Shown here one piece after another: positions 1 through 6,026 of a stretch of DNA of 6,521 nt. The position numbers and the translations under genes were made by a program. The DNA comes from Elusimicrobiota bacterium (GTDB lineage Bacteria > Elusimicrobiota > Elusimicrobia > Elusimicrobiales > Elusimicrobiaceae), in the NCBI GenBank assembly GCA_031258375.1, contig JAIRMX010000073.1:1-6521 (forward strand). The letters are read 5' to 3'. Below the pieces are notes generated by a model. It was not told the DNA's origin and ran no database searches. It saw nothing but the letters and a program-made list of their open reading frames with translations. Every line of letters starts with the position of its first letter. Within the stretch, counting starts at the first letter, position 1.

Positions 1-1
1 T

Positions 2-370
2 ATTAATATGGTGCCTTTTATAGACATCACTTTGATTTTGCTCATTATTTTTATGGTGATGACGCCGTTTATAGTTCAGTCTCAGCTTAATGTCGATTTG
101 CCAAGCTCGTCTGCGGTAAATAGAGTGAGCGAAAGTAACGTTATACGCGTTGAAATTGATAAGAGCGGCGCTATACGAGTGATGGACAATATTGTCGCGC
201 CGGATAAATTGCGCGAAGAATTAACGCTGCGGCTTGGCAGAGCTTACGAAAAAACTATTCTAGTCCAAGCCGATAAAGAAGTCCCTATACAGGAAGTCGT
301 AAAAGTTTTTGATATTGCCAAAAAACTCGGCGCGGCAAAACTCGGCATCGGCGTGACGGAGAAACGATAA
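2..370 (+). CDS. exbD: ExbD/TolR family biopolymer transport protein, 5' partial
   Basis: Inner-membrane subunit of an ExbB-ExbD or TolQ-TolR type proton channel, which passes proton motive force to TonB- or TolA-type proteins. The frame is open to the window edge. The first visible ATG (position 8) is not the start: residues INMVPFIDI match the conserved internal segment just before the single membrane helix, so the short cytoplasmic N-terminus lies outside the window. The transmembrane stretch LILLIIFMVMTPF follows, with the family's proton-carrying Asp in PFID (codon 23-25). The periplasmic domain then covers about 95 residues and ends with the typical VQADKEVPIQEVVKVFDIAKKLG segment near the C-terminus. 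The partner exbB/tolQ is expected upstream. Sequence alone does not separate ExbD from TolR. No convincing terminator follows. Confidence 0.9.
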   Translation: MNMVPFIDITLILLIIFMVMTPFIVQSQLNVDLPSSSAVNRVSESNVIRVEIDKSGAIRVMDNIVAPDKLREELTLRLGRAYEKTILVQADKEVPIQEVVKVFDIAKKLGAAKLGIGVTEKR

Positions 371-420
371 TTTGTTTTATTATAATTTTTCGCAACGCGG
401 CTCTTCGTTTACGTCTCGTC

Positions 421-813
421 CTAAAATTCAAGGTCTAGCAACCAAAAATGTTCCTGATTAAGAGTATTTAATAATAAATTCAATAAGTTTAATCTTTCTA
501 TTTTGTCTCGGACCGCAATGCCTGTTCCCTCTTTATTAAAACTATCATTAATCGTTCTTGCATAAACCCCCTGTTAAAACCTTCAATCTTTCCCCACACC
601 GCATTTTTGGTCTTAACGTTATATATTTTATATTTCTCCGCTGTTTGTTCCGGATTTAATTTAGCAAAAATATAATCTTTATAGACCTGTTCTACCCAAT
701 TCTTTTGTAAAACAAAAACAACGCCTCGATATTTATATCCGCAGCGTTGCTTTCGTCTACTGAAATGTACTTCTTTAGATTAGTTCCACCACATTTTGGG
801 CAATATTTGCAAC
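421..813 (-). pseudogene. decayed transposase-like gene (zinc-ribbon fragment plus C-terminal fragment)
   Basis: No intact reading frame exists here, but the minus strand shows protein-like text split over frames. From about 813 downward one frame gives CKYCPKCGGTNLKKYIS, a CxxC zinc ribbon. A shifted frame continues as RRKQRCGYKYRGVVFV, the usual second half of a transposase zinc ribbon (normally xxQRYRCxxCGxxFV) with its cysteine pair damaged. It runs on as QKNWVEQVYKDYIFAKLNPEQTAEKYK, like the helix-turn-helix lead-in of zinc-ribbon DDE transposases (IS256-variant/IS1249-like by memory). A third frame gives a C-terminal-looking piece ending LNQEHFWLLDLEF with its stop at 421-423. The region is too short for a whole transposase, so the catalytic middle appears deleted. 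Family assignment is tentative. Terminal inverted repeats were not found. Confidence 0.45.
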
Positions 814-912
814 TCTAAAAACAATGCTGAATTATTTCTACGCAGGTATTAGCAATATTAAAGAATAATGATAATTTTGTCGTTTTAGTAAGGAATCACT
901 GCACACACTTAG

Positions 913-3096
913 CTATCTATATCCCTTATGACAAAGTATTGCCTTCACCCCTAGATTATCATATGGCGGATTCTCGGGATATGAATGGCTGACTACCATA
1001 CAACCTTTTCTTCCATTCCATTTGTCATTACCACAACAAGCAGAACAGCTAAGAAAGCTAGGGGCGTCAACTTCAAATATCTTCTCAAGCTCCGGAATGA
1101 TTTCATTGTATAAACCGTTAGGTATAGTTATCCCATGAACCTCTTTCATTAGAGGTATTATCATACCGAAATTGGCATTCCCAGTTATATGCTCCGAACA
1201 ATTTGGAATACCAGTACTATTAGCCACTGATGTATCAAATATATCTTGGCAGTATCCTCCTGGTTTGGTGCCTCTGCTTTTAGTATAATCATAACGGTTA
1301 TAAGTGTCCCCGTCGCAATTATCTATAGGTAGTGAATATGAAAAATCGTCAAGCACTTTAAATTCATAACTGTCTACATACTCTATACATTCTTCTTCCC
1401 TTTGACATTCGCTGCCGGTCCAGCTAAATCCGGTTTGGCATTGGCATCTGTCGTTGCAGTTTTCCGTGCATGGAGTACAAACACCTTCGTTACTGCATGT
1501 TCCGCTCCATACTACGTCCTTCCATTTTCCCATTGTACTATTGCACTCTGCCGTCCCGCTCTCTTTCCCGCACTTATTACCACAGTATCTTGTAAGCTCC
1601 GGTTTCTTTGTATCGTCGCAAGTACATTCATCGCTTATGCTACACTCCCCCCAGTCAGGCTCGCTCCATGAAGCATTTGTTGTTCCTGCAGCTTCCGTGC
1701 ATTGCGCTTCTCTCCTCTTCTTCCCTCCGTTCTTACATCCGCATGCCTCTTCCGTCTCAGGCTTCTCTGCTTCTACGCAGCTCCCATCATTTTCTTCTTT
1801 CCATTTTCCCGTTGTTGTATCGCAGCTCACTTTCTTCTTCTGCGTTCCGCACTTCCCGCAGCTGACTTGTACATCCGGTTTTGTATCTGCAGGACACTCT
1901 ACTGGATCTTTTGTACAAGTATTTTTGTCTTCAGCCCAGCTGTATCCGCTATCGCATCTGCATGTCTCTGTGCAGTTCGCGCTCCCTTTCTCGCATTCTC
2001 CTTCCTTCCATACCCCTGTTGCACTATTACACTCCACCGTCCTTCTCTTTCTCCCGCATTTGCCGCAGCTTTCACTCCCCTCAGGTTTAGACTCCGCCGA
2101 ACATTCTCTCTCGCATGCGCTCATATCCCATGCTTTGCATTTGCCCCCCTCGCAGTCTGCCTCACACTCCCTTGTTGCCCTTCCGCCGCTGTACAAGCTG
2201 CTTATACTGCTGCATTGCTTACTTGTTTCCTGCGTTTGCGTCTTGCTTCCGCACTTACCCGTCCAGATCCCTGTTTTCCAACTGCCTGTCGAACTGTTAC
2301 ATGCCACTGTTCTTGTCTGCGTTCCGCATCCGCTTGCGCATGTTTGGATTCCTGCTGGTTCTGTTGCCGTACAGCTCTTTGTACATCCCGATGTGTTCCA
2401 GCTACCGCAGCTTCCTCCTGAACAGCTTGCCCTGCAAGTCCTTGTTACCGTACCCCCAGTATAGCCGCTGTTTACATTACTGCAAGGCGTGCTTGTTGCC
2501 TGCGCTTGACTCGGACTGTAACACCTCCCTCCTATATCGCACAACCCTGCCTTGCAATAGCACTCGCACGTATCTTCATTCAAAATATAACCGTTATTGC
2601 ATGTCTTATTTCCACAGTTGCATACCTCTTTTGCTTCTCCTATTACATTACCAAAGCTTCTACATATATCTCCGCTGCACCCTAATCCCGAATCATCATA
2701 GCTGCTCGAGAACGTAAACAAATCTTTCCCGCTCTTTTTATACGTAGCCCTTATACAGTTTTGCGCATTGTTTAGAGTTAGAGTATAATCCCCTATTTCC
2801 ATCTTATCCGGCTCCGCCGCGTTTACCTTCTCTTTACTCTTGTTCTGCGTTAATTGTCCCATATTCTCAAAACTAGCGTAATATCTCCTGCTGACTATAT
2901 ACCTGCTTGCCTGCTTCGTCTTTACTATCTCCAGCAAGTTCACCGCTTCTACCGCCCTTGCTTTCATTATGCTCTTCGTATACATCGGATACGCTATTGC
3001 CGCCATTACCGCCGCTATCAATACCACTACCAGTATCTCCGTTAGCGTAAATCCTTCCTTGTTCTTTCCAGACTTTCTTTCCCTTTCCTTATTCAT
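913..3096 (-). CDS. type IV pilin-like protein with tandem cysteine-rich TSP1-like/EGF-like modules
   Basis: A 727-residue protein. Residues 1-15 form a basic leader ending KNKEG, cleaved before FTLTE (Glu at mature position 5). The hydrophobic helix is residues 16-36 and a pilin-like alpha1/early globular part follows to about 150, so prepilin peptidase should process it. Residues 159-570 hold 54 of about 65 cysteines. Module A (C...Y-GG..TR.C.A.C.GG.C..W...C) is at 205-238 and 295-328. Module B, thrombospondin-1-like (CG.CG...R.V.CNS.TG.WK...W.G.C), is at 242-282, 332-368, 401-440, 445-485 and 493-534. EGF-like module C (C...C.C..GY.W......C) is at 159-181, 375-394 and 543-564. Residues 571-727 form an unrecognised domain with CSACC at 684-688. 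Ordinary pilins have 130-200 residues, so this one is greatly enlarged. The start is supported by AAGGAGG at 3104-3110, 7 nt upstream. Export by a type IV pilus/type II secretion system, with disulfides formed outside the cytoplasm, is inferred; adhesion is only a guess. The opposite strand is stop-poor, giving large shadow frames. Confidence 0.85.
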   Translation of the reverse strand: MNKERERKSGKNKEGFTLTEILVVVLIAAVMAAIAYPMYTKSIMKARAVEAVNLLEIVKTKQASRYIVSRRYYASFENMGQLTQNKSKEKVNAAEPDKMEIGDYTLTLNNAQNCIRATYKKSGKDLFTFSSSYDDSGLGCSGDICRSFGNVIGEAKEVCNCGNKTCNNGYILNEDTCECYCKAGLCDIGGRCYSPSQAQATSTPCSNVNSGYTGGTVTRTCRASCSGGSCGSWNTSGCTKSCTATEPAGIQTCASGCGTQTRTVACNSSTGSWKTGIWTGKCGSKTQTQETSKQCSSISSLYSGGRATRECEADCEGGKCKAWDMSACERECSAESKPEGSESCGKCGRKRRTVECNSATGVWKEGECEKGSANCTETCRCDSGYSWAEDKNTCTKDPVECPADTKPDVQVSCGKCGTQKKKVSCDTTTGKWKEENDGSCVEAEKPETEEACGCKNGGKKRREAQCTEAAGTTNASWSEPDWGECSISDECTCDDTKKPELTRYCGNKCGKESGTAECNSTMGKWKDVVWSGTCSNEGVCTPCTENCNDRCQCQTGFSWTGSECQREEECIEYVDSYEFKVLDDFSYSLPIDNCDGDTYNRYDYTKSRGTKPGGYCQDIFDTSVANSTGIPNCSEHITGNANFGMIIPLMKEVHGITIPNGLYNEIIPELEKIFEVDAPSFLSCSACCGNDKWNGRKGCMVVSHSYPENPPYDNLGVKAILCHKGYR

Positions 3097-3120
3097 AATA
3101 TCTCCTCCTTACTGCTTTTA

Positions 3121-3177
3121 TTTGTTTTTTACAAATCTAAACTAAAACTGATTTTGTTTTTTACAATCTAAACTAAA
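3121..3177. repeat. duplicated 25/26-bp direct repeat upstream of the pilin-like gene
   Basis: Two near-identical copies lie in tandem: 3121-3146 and 3153-3177, with a 32-bp period. Both contain TTTGTTTTTTACA followed by ATCTAAACTAAA, and they differ by one inserted A. They sit 25-81 bp upstream of the pilin-like start codon, between it and any promoter, so they would be in its untranslated leader or operator region. A regulator site or a slipped duplication are both possible. Confidence 0.75.
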
Positions 3178-3442
3178 TTCGAACTATAACCTAAAACAAA
3201 ATAATTAAAGTAAACAATGTTCAATAAAACTAAATCCAAACTGTTCCTAAATAAATCCGACAAATCTTAAGAATAAATCCAGCTTAGACGCCTTTGCTGT
3301 TTTCTCCCTTTTGTAAAGAGCCTGCCCCCTAATGTTCCCCGATTACAACCTTCGGAGACAAGCTTAATCGGGGGGAGCGCCGCTTTAGCGGCGAGGGATT
3401 TAATACCGGCTTTAAAACGGCTTATATTAAATCTCTCTTCCC

Positions 3443-3466
3443 ACTTAAGGACTTTCGTCCTTAAGT
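3443..3466 (-). repeat. perfect 10-bp hairpin with GAAA loop on the minus strand
   Basis: Arms ACTTAAGGAC (3443-3452) and GTCCTTAAGT (3457-3466) enclose a 4-nt loop. The loop reads TTTC on the plus strand and GAAA on the minus strand. GAAA is a GNRA tetraloop, which favours a minus-strand RNA if the hairpin acts as RNA. Confidence 0.75.
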
Positions 3467-3470
3467 CTCC

Positions 3471-3493
3471 TTCTCTCTTTACTAAAGAGAGAA
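3471..3493. repeat. perfect 10-bp hairpin, 3-nt loop
   Basis: TTCTCTCTTT (3471-3480) pairs with AAAGAGAGAA (3484-3493) around a 3-nt loop. A diverged relative of this unit (CTCCCTTTTGTAAAGAG) occurs at about 3304-3320, just before the array, suggesting that units in this region are related copies. Confidence 0.7.
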
Positions 3494-3519
3494 AATAACT
3501 GCTTTTTGGCCAATAAAAA

Positions 3520-3568
3520 ACGGCTGTTATATTTGAGCCAGCTAAAAGACCCAAAATATAACAGCCGT
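3520..3568. repeat. longest stem of the array, 15 bp perfect
   Basis: ACGGCTGTTATATTT (3520-3534) pairs with its exact reverse complement at 3554-3568 around a 19-nt loop. No run of T follows on either strand, so it does not look like a simple intrinsic terminator. Confidence 0.8.
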
Positions 3569-3570
3569 AG

Positions 3571-3594
3571 TTTGCCGTCATTGCTGACGGCAAA
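3571..3594 (-). repeat. perfect 10-bp hairpin with GCAA loop on the minus strand
   Basis: TTTGCCGTCA (3571-3580) and TGACGGCAAA (3585-3594) enclose TTGC, which is GCAA on the minus strand. This is the second GNRA tetraloop in the array with the same strand preference. Confidence 0.75.
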
Positions 3595-3652
3595 CATTCA
3601 GCACAAAATACACAGGGAGCTACCCTTTATACTTTGTGCTTGATAACGAGCT

Positions 3653-3725
3653 GTTTTTGGATTTTAGCTTGCTCTTGGTATTCCAAAAGCTTGTTTTGCC
3701 TTGTTTGGACAAAATATCCAAAAAC
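3653..3725. repeat. branched hairpin: 10-bp outer stem enclosing smaller stems
   Basis: GTTTTTGGAT (3653-3662) pairs perfectly with ATCCAAAAAC (3716-3725). Inside, GCT-TTGG pairs with CCAA-AGC (one mismatch) and TTTTG pairs with CAAAA, giving a multi-branched fold rather than a single terminator-like stem. Confidence 0.6.
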
Positions 3726-3737
3726 GTTCTAAATTTT

Positions 3738-3813
3738 TATAAGCCGATTTATTACACCACTTCCCCTCTCTCGCTCGCAATGTGCGCAAGGAAAAGGAGT
3801 TGTTCGGCTTATA
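3738..3813. repeat. 10-bp stem closing a 56-nt interior
   Basis: TATAAGCCGA (3738-3747) pairs perfectly with TCGGCTTATA (3804-3813). The interior includes an imperfect pyrimidine/purine pairing (CTTCCCC with GGAAAAGGAG). This is the array member closest to pspC and ends about 10 bp before the probable pspC promoter. Confidence 0.6.
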
Positions 3814-3821
3814 TACAGCAA

Positions 3822-3851
3822 TTACAAAGCTATTCTATAATTTTATAAAAT
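3822..3851 (+). promoter_or_regulatory. possible promoter of pspC-dnaJ
   Basis: TATAAA at 3844-3849 lies 16 bp after TTACAA at 3822-3827, and a TATAAT is also present at 3836-3841. The -10 element overlaps a perfect 12-bp palindrome ATTTTATAAAAT (3840-3851). The -35 match is poor. No CIRCE-type inverted repeat (the HrcA operator common before dnaK/dnaJ operons) was found nearby. Confidence 0.35.
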
Positions 3852-3882
3852 ATAAGTAAAGAGATTTTTTAGGAGAAATTTT

Positions 3883-4083
3883 ATGACAAAAAGATTATAT
3901 AAATCAACTGATGATAAAATGTTATGCGGCGTATGCGGCGGTATTGCCGAATATTTTGAACTTGACCCAACGCTAGTCAGGCTGGGCTGGGCTTTTTTGA
4001 CGCTTTTTACTTGCGCGTTTCCCGGTATAATTCTCTACGCGGTTGCGGCAATAATAATGCCTTCAAAAGAGCGAGATAATTAA
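3883..4083 (+). CDS. pspC: PspC-domain small membrane protein
   Basis: A 66-residue protein made almost only of a PspC domain. The cytoplasmic start KRLYKSTDDKMLCGVCGGIAEYFELDPTLVRL carries the family's characteristic GVCGGIAEYF...DPTLVR motif, followed by one hydrophobic membrane segment (about residues 36-60) and a short charged tail. PspC-type proteins sit in the inner membrane; in the enterobacterial phage-shock system PspC senses secretin and envelope stress, but short stand-alone members in other phyla are mostly uncharacterised. AGGAG at 3871-3875 lies 7 nt before the ATG, supporting this start. The stop codon is separated by one base from the dnaJ start, so the two are almost certainly co-transcribed and perhaps translationally coupled. 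No pspA, pspB or pspF gene is visible. The family call is secure; a phage-shock role is not. Confidence 0.88.
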   Translation: MTKRLYKSTDDKMLCGVCGGIAEYFELDPTLVRLGWAFLTLFTCAFPGIILYAVAAIIMPSKERDN

Positions 4084-4084
4084 A

Positions 4085-5197
4085 ATGTCAAAACAAAAAG
4101 AAGATTATTATTCGGTGCTTGGCGTAACAAGAAGCGCAAGCGAAATTGAAATAAAAACGGCTTATCGCAAACTTGCGATGAAATATCACCCCGACCGCAA
4201 TCCCGAAAGCAGCGAGGCGGAAGAAAAATTTAAAACCGTAAACGAGGCTTTTGAAGTTCTTTCAGATGCTCAAAAACGTCAGATGTACGACGATTACGGG
4301 CATGAAGGCGTGAATATGGCGGGCGGCGCGGGCGGCTTTGGGGGTTTTAGCGGGTTTGAAGATATTGTCAGTTCCGTTTTCGGCGATGTATTTGGCGGAA
4401 GTTTCGGCAGAGCTTCCGGCGGAAGACGCAGAGCGCAAAGAGGCAATGATTTAAGACAGCAAGTAAGTTTGACTTTAGAAGAAGCTTACTCCGGAATAGA
4501 AACGGATATAACTTACAATCGCGTTGACACTTGCAATATTTGCCACGGCACGGGAGCGCAGGAAGGCAGCGGCACAAAAACATGCCCTACTTGCAGAGGA
4601 TCTGGCATCGTTCAATTCAGCCAAGGATTTTTTTCTATGCGGCAGACTTGTCCCGATTGCGGCGGGCAGGGAACAATTATAGAAAAGCCCTGCAGGGCGT
4701 GCCGCGGCGTCGGGCGTGAAAACGGCAAGAATGCCGTTAAAGTCAGAATACCCGCCGGTGTGCGCGACGGTATTGTTCTGAAAGTTCAAAACGGCGGCGA
4801 TATTGGCCCTAACGGCGGAGGTTACGGCGATTTATATCTTGAAATTCATGTTAAAAAACATAAAGTTTTCCAGCGCGACGGCGATGATTTAATTGTGGAA
4901 AAAACAATTTCTTACCCGACGGCGGTTTTGGGCGGCAGTTTTAAAATTGAAAATATCAAAAAAGAAGAAATTAAAGCGGTAGTTCCGGAAGGCTCCCAAC
5001 ACGGTTCCGTTATAACTTTAGAGGAAGAAGGTATGCCGACGCTCGCAAGCAATGGTCAAAAAGGCGATTTAAAAATTATTTTAAATGTGGATGTTCCGCG
5101 CAAACTCAGCACCGAGCAGAAGGAATTAATAAAAGAACTGGGCGAATCTTTTGAAAAAGACCCGCCCAAAAAAGGAATTTTTGACAAGTTTTTTTAA
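4085..5197 (+). CDS. dnaJ: chaperone protein DnaJ (type I, Hsp40)
   Basis: Complete 370-residue type I DnaJ, close to the usual 370-385. It delivers unfolded clients to DnaK and stimulates DnaK ATP hydrolysis in the cytoplasm. Domains in order: the J domain at about 5-72 with the essential HPD at 35-37 (YHPDRN); a Gly/Phe-rich linker at about 79-112; the zinc-finger domain with all four CxxCxGxG repeats intact (CNICHGTG 150-157, CPTCRGSG 167-174, CPDCGGQG 189-196, CRACRGVG 203-210); then the two C-terminal client-binding beta domains, ending KKGIFDKFF. The ATG starts one base after the pspC stop. No strong separate ribosome site is visible (only a weak AGAGCGAG in the end of pspC), which fits translational coupling. 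dnaK and grpE, often adjacent, are absent here. After the stop, short self-complementary AT stems (AAGTT/AACTT at 5186-5200) are too weak to call a terminator. Confidence 0.97.
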   Translation: MSKQKEDYYSVLGVTRSASEIEIKTAYRKLAMKYHPDRNPESSEAEEKFKTVNEAFEVLSDAQKRQMYDDYGHEGVNMAGGAGGFGGFSGFEDIVSSVFGDVFGGSFGRASGGRRRAQRGNDLRQQVSLTLEEAYSGIETDITYNRVDTCNICHGTGAQEGSGTKTCPTCRGSGIVQFSQGFFSMRQTCPDCGGQGTIIEKPCRACRGVGRENGKNAVKVRIPAGVRDGIVLKVQNGGDIGPNGGGYGDLYLEIHVKKHKVFQRDGDDLIVEKTISYPTAVLGGSFKIENIKKEEIKAVVPEGSQHGSVITLEEEGMPTLASNGQKGDLKIILNVDVPRKLSTEQKELIKELGESFEKDPPKKGIFDKFF

Positions 5198-5257
5198 CTT
5201 CTTGTTTTAAAACGAAATATAATCAGCCCTAATATTTTAAAATTAATTTCTCGTACA

Positions 5258-5450
5258 TTAATAATTCAGGCAAAACGCAATTATAGTATTTTCCTCTATC
5301 AATTTATCTCCGTAGTTAAAAATGATAATGCGGCGTTTGATTGAGCTTCCGTAATATCCTATTATTTGTCGACGAAACAGTCCCAAAAATGCGCCGATGT
5401 TCCCGGCTTATGCGCCTAGCGATAAAAGCAAGCATTCAATACGTTTTCTT
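5258..5450 (-). pseudogene. possible decayed DUF1294-like membrane protein fragment
   Basis: The stretch after dnaJ has no intact gene. On the minus strand one frame reads KRIECLLLSLGA, an in-frame stop (5408-5410), then AGNIGAFLGLFRRQ and a further 35 codons to a stop at 5258-5260. This resembles the core of small DUF1294 membrane proteins (RIPE..LLLLALLGGSIGAFLGM..FRHK), with the stop inside the GGS region and the downstream part degraded. No start codon or ribosome site supports a functional product. The match is by eye and short, so it may be chance. Confidence 0.25.
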
Positions 5451-5474
5451 CAGATTATATTATATACGCAATTT

Positions 5475-5490
5475 GCGGCTAAACTGCCGC
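5475..5490. terminator. small GC-rich hairpin, possible weak terminator
   Basis: GCGGC (5475-5479) pairs with GCCGC (5486-5490) around a 6-nt loop, followed on the plus strand by GCTTTTAAAA. It lies 46 bp beyond the flavodoxin stop, on the minus-strand downstream side, but the T-run is on the plus strand and short, so neither direction fits well. Confidence 0.3.
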
Positions 5491-5536
5491 GCTTTTAAAA
5501 TTATTACGCAGCAAAGCAATGTTTTATTTAATCTGT

Positions 5537-5962
5537 TTAAAACGACGCTATTTTTTTACCGTATTCTTTGCATTTTTCTAAACCGTTCGCGTCCGGTGTA
5601 AGTTTTATTATCAAGCCGTCCGACATTAGAACGGCCCCCGCGTTTTTTATACGCTGCTGCCAGTCTTTCATCCACTGCCCGTCGCCCCAGTCGTAAGAGC
5701 CGAACAAAGCTATTTTTTTCGAAGAAATGCTTTTTTCTATAGAGAGCATAAAAGGCTCCATTTCGTTCTCTTCCAAAGTTTCGGCTCCCATGGAGGGGCA
5801 TCCTAAAACAATTACGTCGCTGTTTATAAAATCGGCCGGCGCGTCTGCAACTTTAGACAAAGAAACCTCCGCTCCAGCATTTTTTGCGCCTTCGGCTATG
5901 GCGTTTGCCATCATTTCGGTATTGCCGCCGCCGCTCCAATATATTATTGATACTTTACTCAT
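5537..5962 (-). CDS. short-chain flavodoxin
   Basis: A 141-residue FMN-binding electron carrier of the anaerobe type (like those of Clostridium and Megasphaera), able to replace ferredoxin in low-potential electron transfer in the cytoplasm. The phosphate loop is residues 10-15, SGGGNT; the common form is SGTGNT, so the loop Thr is Gly here, while the final Asn-Thr are kept. The first flavin-flanking loop is GCPSMGAE (54-61) with Met58. The second is GSYDWGDGQWM (88-98) with Trp92, the likely flavin-stacking residue. Length and fold order are complete, with no break. The start is supported by AAGGAG (5970-5975), 7 nt before the ATG. Upstream lie a good promoter and an inverted repeat overlapping the likely transcription start, so repression or induction at this site is likely. 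It appears monocistronic. Confidence 0.93.
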   Translation of the reverse strand: MSKVSIIYWSGGGNTEMMANAIAEGAKNAGAEVSLSKVADAPADFINSDVIVLGCPSMGAETLEENEMEPFMLSIEKSISSKKIALFGSYDWGDGQWMKDWQQRIKNAGAVLMSDGLIIKLTPDANGLEKCKEYGKKIASF

Positions 5963-5998
5963 ATTTACTCTCCTTATTTATTTGCGGGATTTGCACGC

Positions 5999-6024
5999 AT
6001 AATGTTAATTTTAACTAACATTAT
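5999..6024. promoter_or_regulatory. operator-like inverted repeat at the flavodoxin promoter
   Basis: ATAATGTTA (5999-6007) and TAACATTAT (6016-6024) are exact reverse complements around 8 nt. The repeat begins 3 bp downstream of the -10 box and so covers the expected transcription start, a classic repressor position. The half-site has features of both Fur-type (ATAATG) and Rex-type (TGTTAA) operators, and flavodoxin genes are known iron- and redox-controlled targets, but neither consensus is matched exactly. The regulator is not in the window. Confidence 0.6.
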
Positions 6025-6026
6025 TA

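Larger units (their letters stand above)
3337..3813. repeat. array of ten consecutive hairpins in the divergent intergenic region
   Basis: Almost every stretch pairs with its neighbour. Stems, left arm/right arm: 3337-3345/3365-3373 (9 bp); 3378-3383/3388-3393 (6 bp, CGCCGC); 3397-3405/3425-3433 (9 bp, extendable to 13 with one wobble); 3443-3452/3457-3466 (10 bp); 3471-3480/3484-3493 (10 bp); 3520-3534/3554-3568 (15 bp); 3571-3580/3585-3594 (10 bp); 3600-3607/3633-3640 (8 bp, with an inner AGGG/CCCT stem); 3653-3662/3716-3725 (10 bp, enclosing smaller stems); 3738-3747/3804-3813 (10 bp). All listed core stems are perfectly matched. The array lies between the oppositely oriented pilin-like gene and pspC-dnaJ. 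No protein is credible here. It may be a structured RNA, a cluster of palindromic mobile repeats (REP/MITE type), or a composite regulatory region. The sequence alone does not decide. Confidence 0.8.

Noticed and set aside
1454..2464. 336-codon plus-strand open frame, and several overlapping frames, opposite the pilin-like gene
   Set aside because: They are antisense shadows created by the stop-poor, Cys/Ser/Thr/Lys-rich composition of the minus-strand gene. They lack ribosome sites and have a Ser/Leu/His/Pro-rich make-up unlike a real protein.
3267..3593. 108-codon minus-strand open frame (starts MPSAMTANYG)
   Set aside because: It runs straight through at least seven perfect hairpins whose pairing explains the sequence. 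It has no ribosome site and no recognisable domain; the opening codons are one arm of a palindrome.
3337..3813. CRISPR or integron attC array
   Set aside because: The stems differ from one another in sequence and length, with no constant repeat and spacer pattern and no attC core-site signature.
3337..3813. Known housekeeping RNAs (RNase P RNA, tmRNA, SRP RNA, tRNA)
   Set aside because: No matching hallmark motif was seen, such as the RNase P core, a tmRNA 3' CCA end or tRNA T-loop, on either strand.
3636..3848. 70-codon plus-strand open frame
   Set aside because: No ribosome site, low complexity, and it lies across the last two hairpins and the probable pspC promoter.
5184..5215. Intrinsic terminator after dnaJ
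   Set aside because: The only stems are short and AT-only (AAGTT/AACTT), with no GC-rich stem followed by a T-run.
5341..5601. 86-codon plus-strand open frame
   Set aside because: No start signal and no family resemblance; it overlaps the end of the flavodoxin gene on the other strand.
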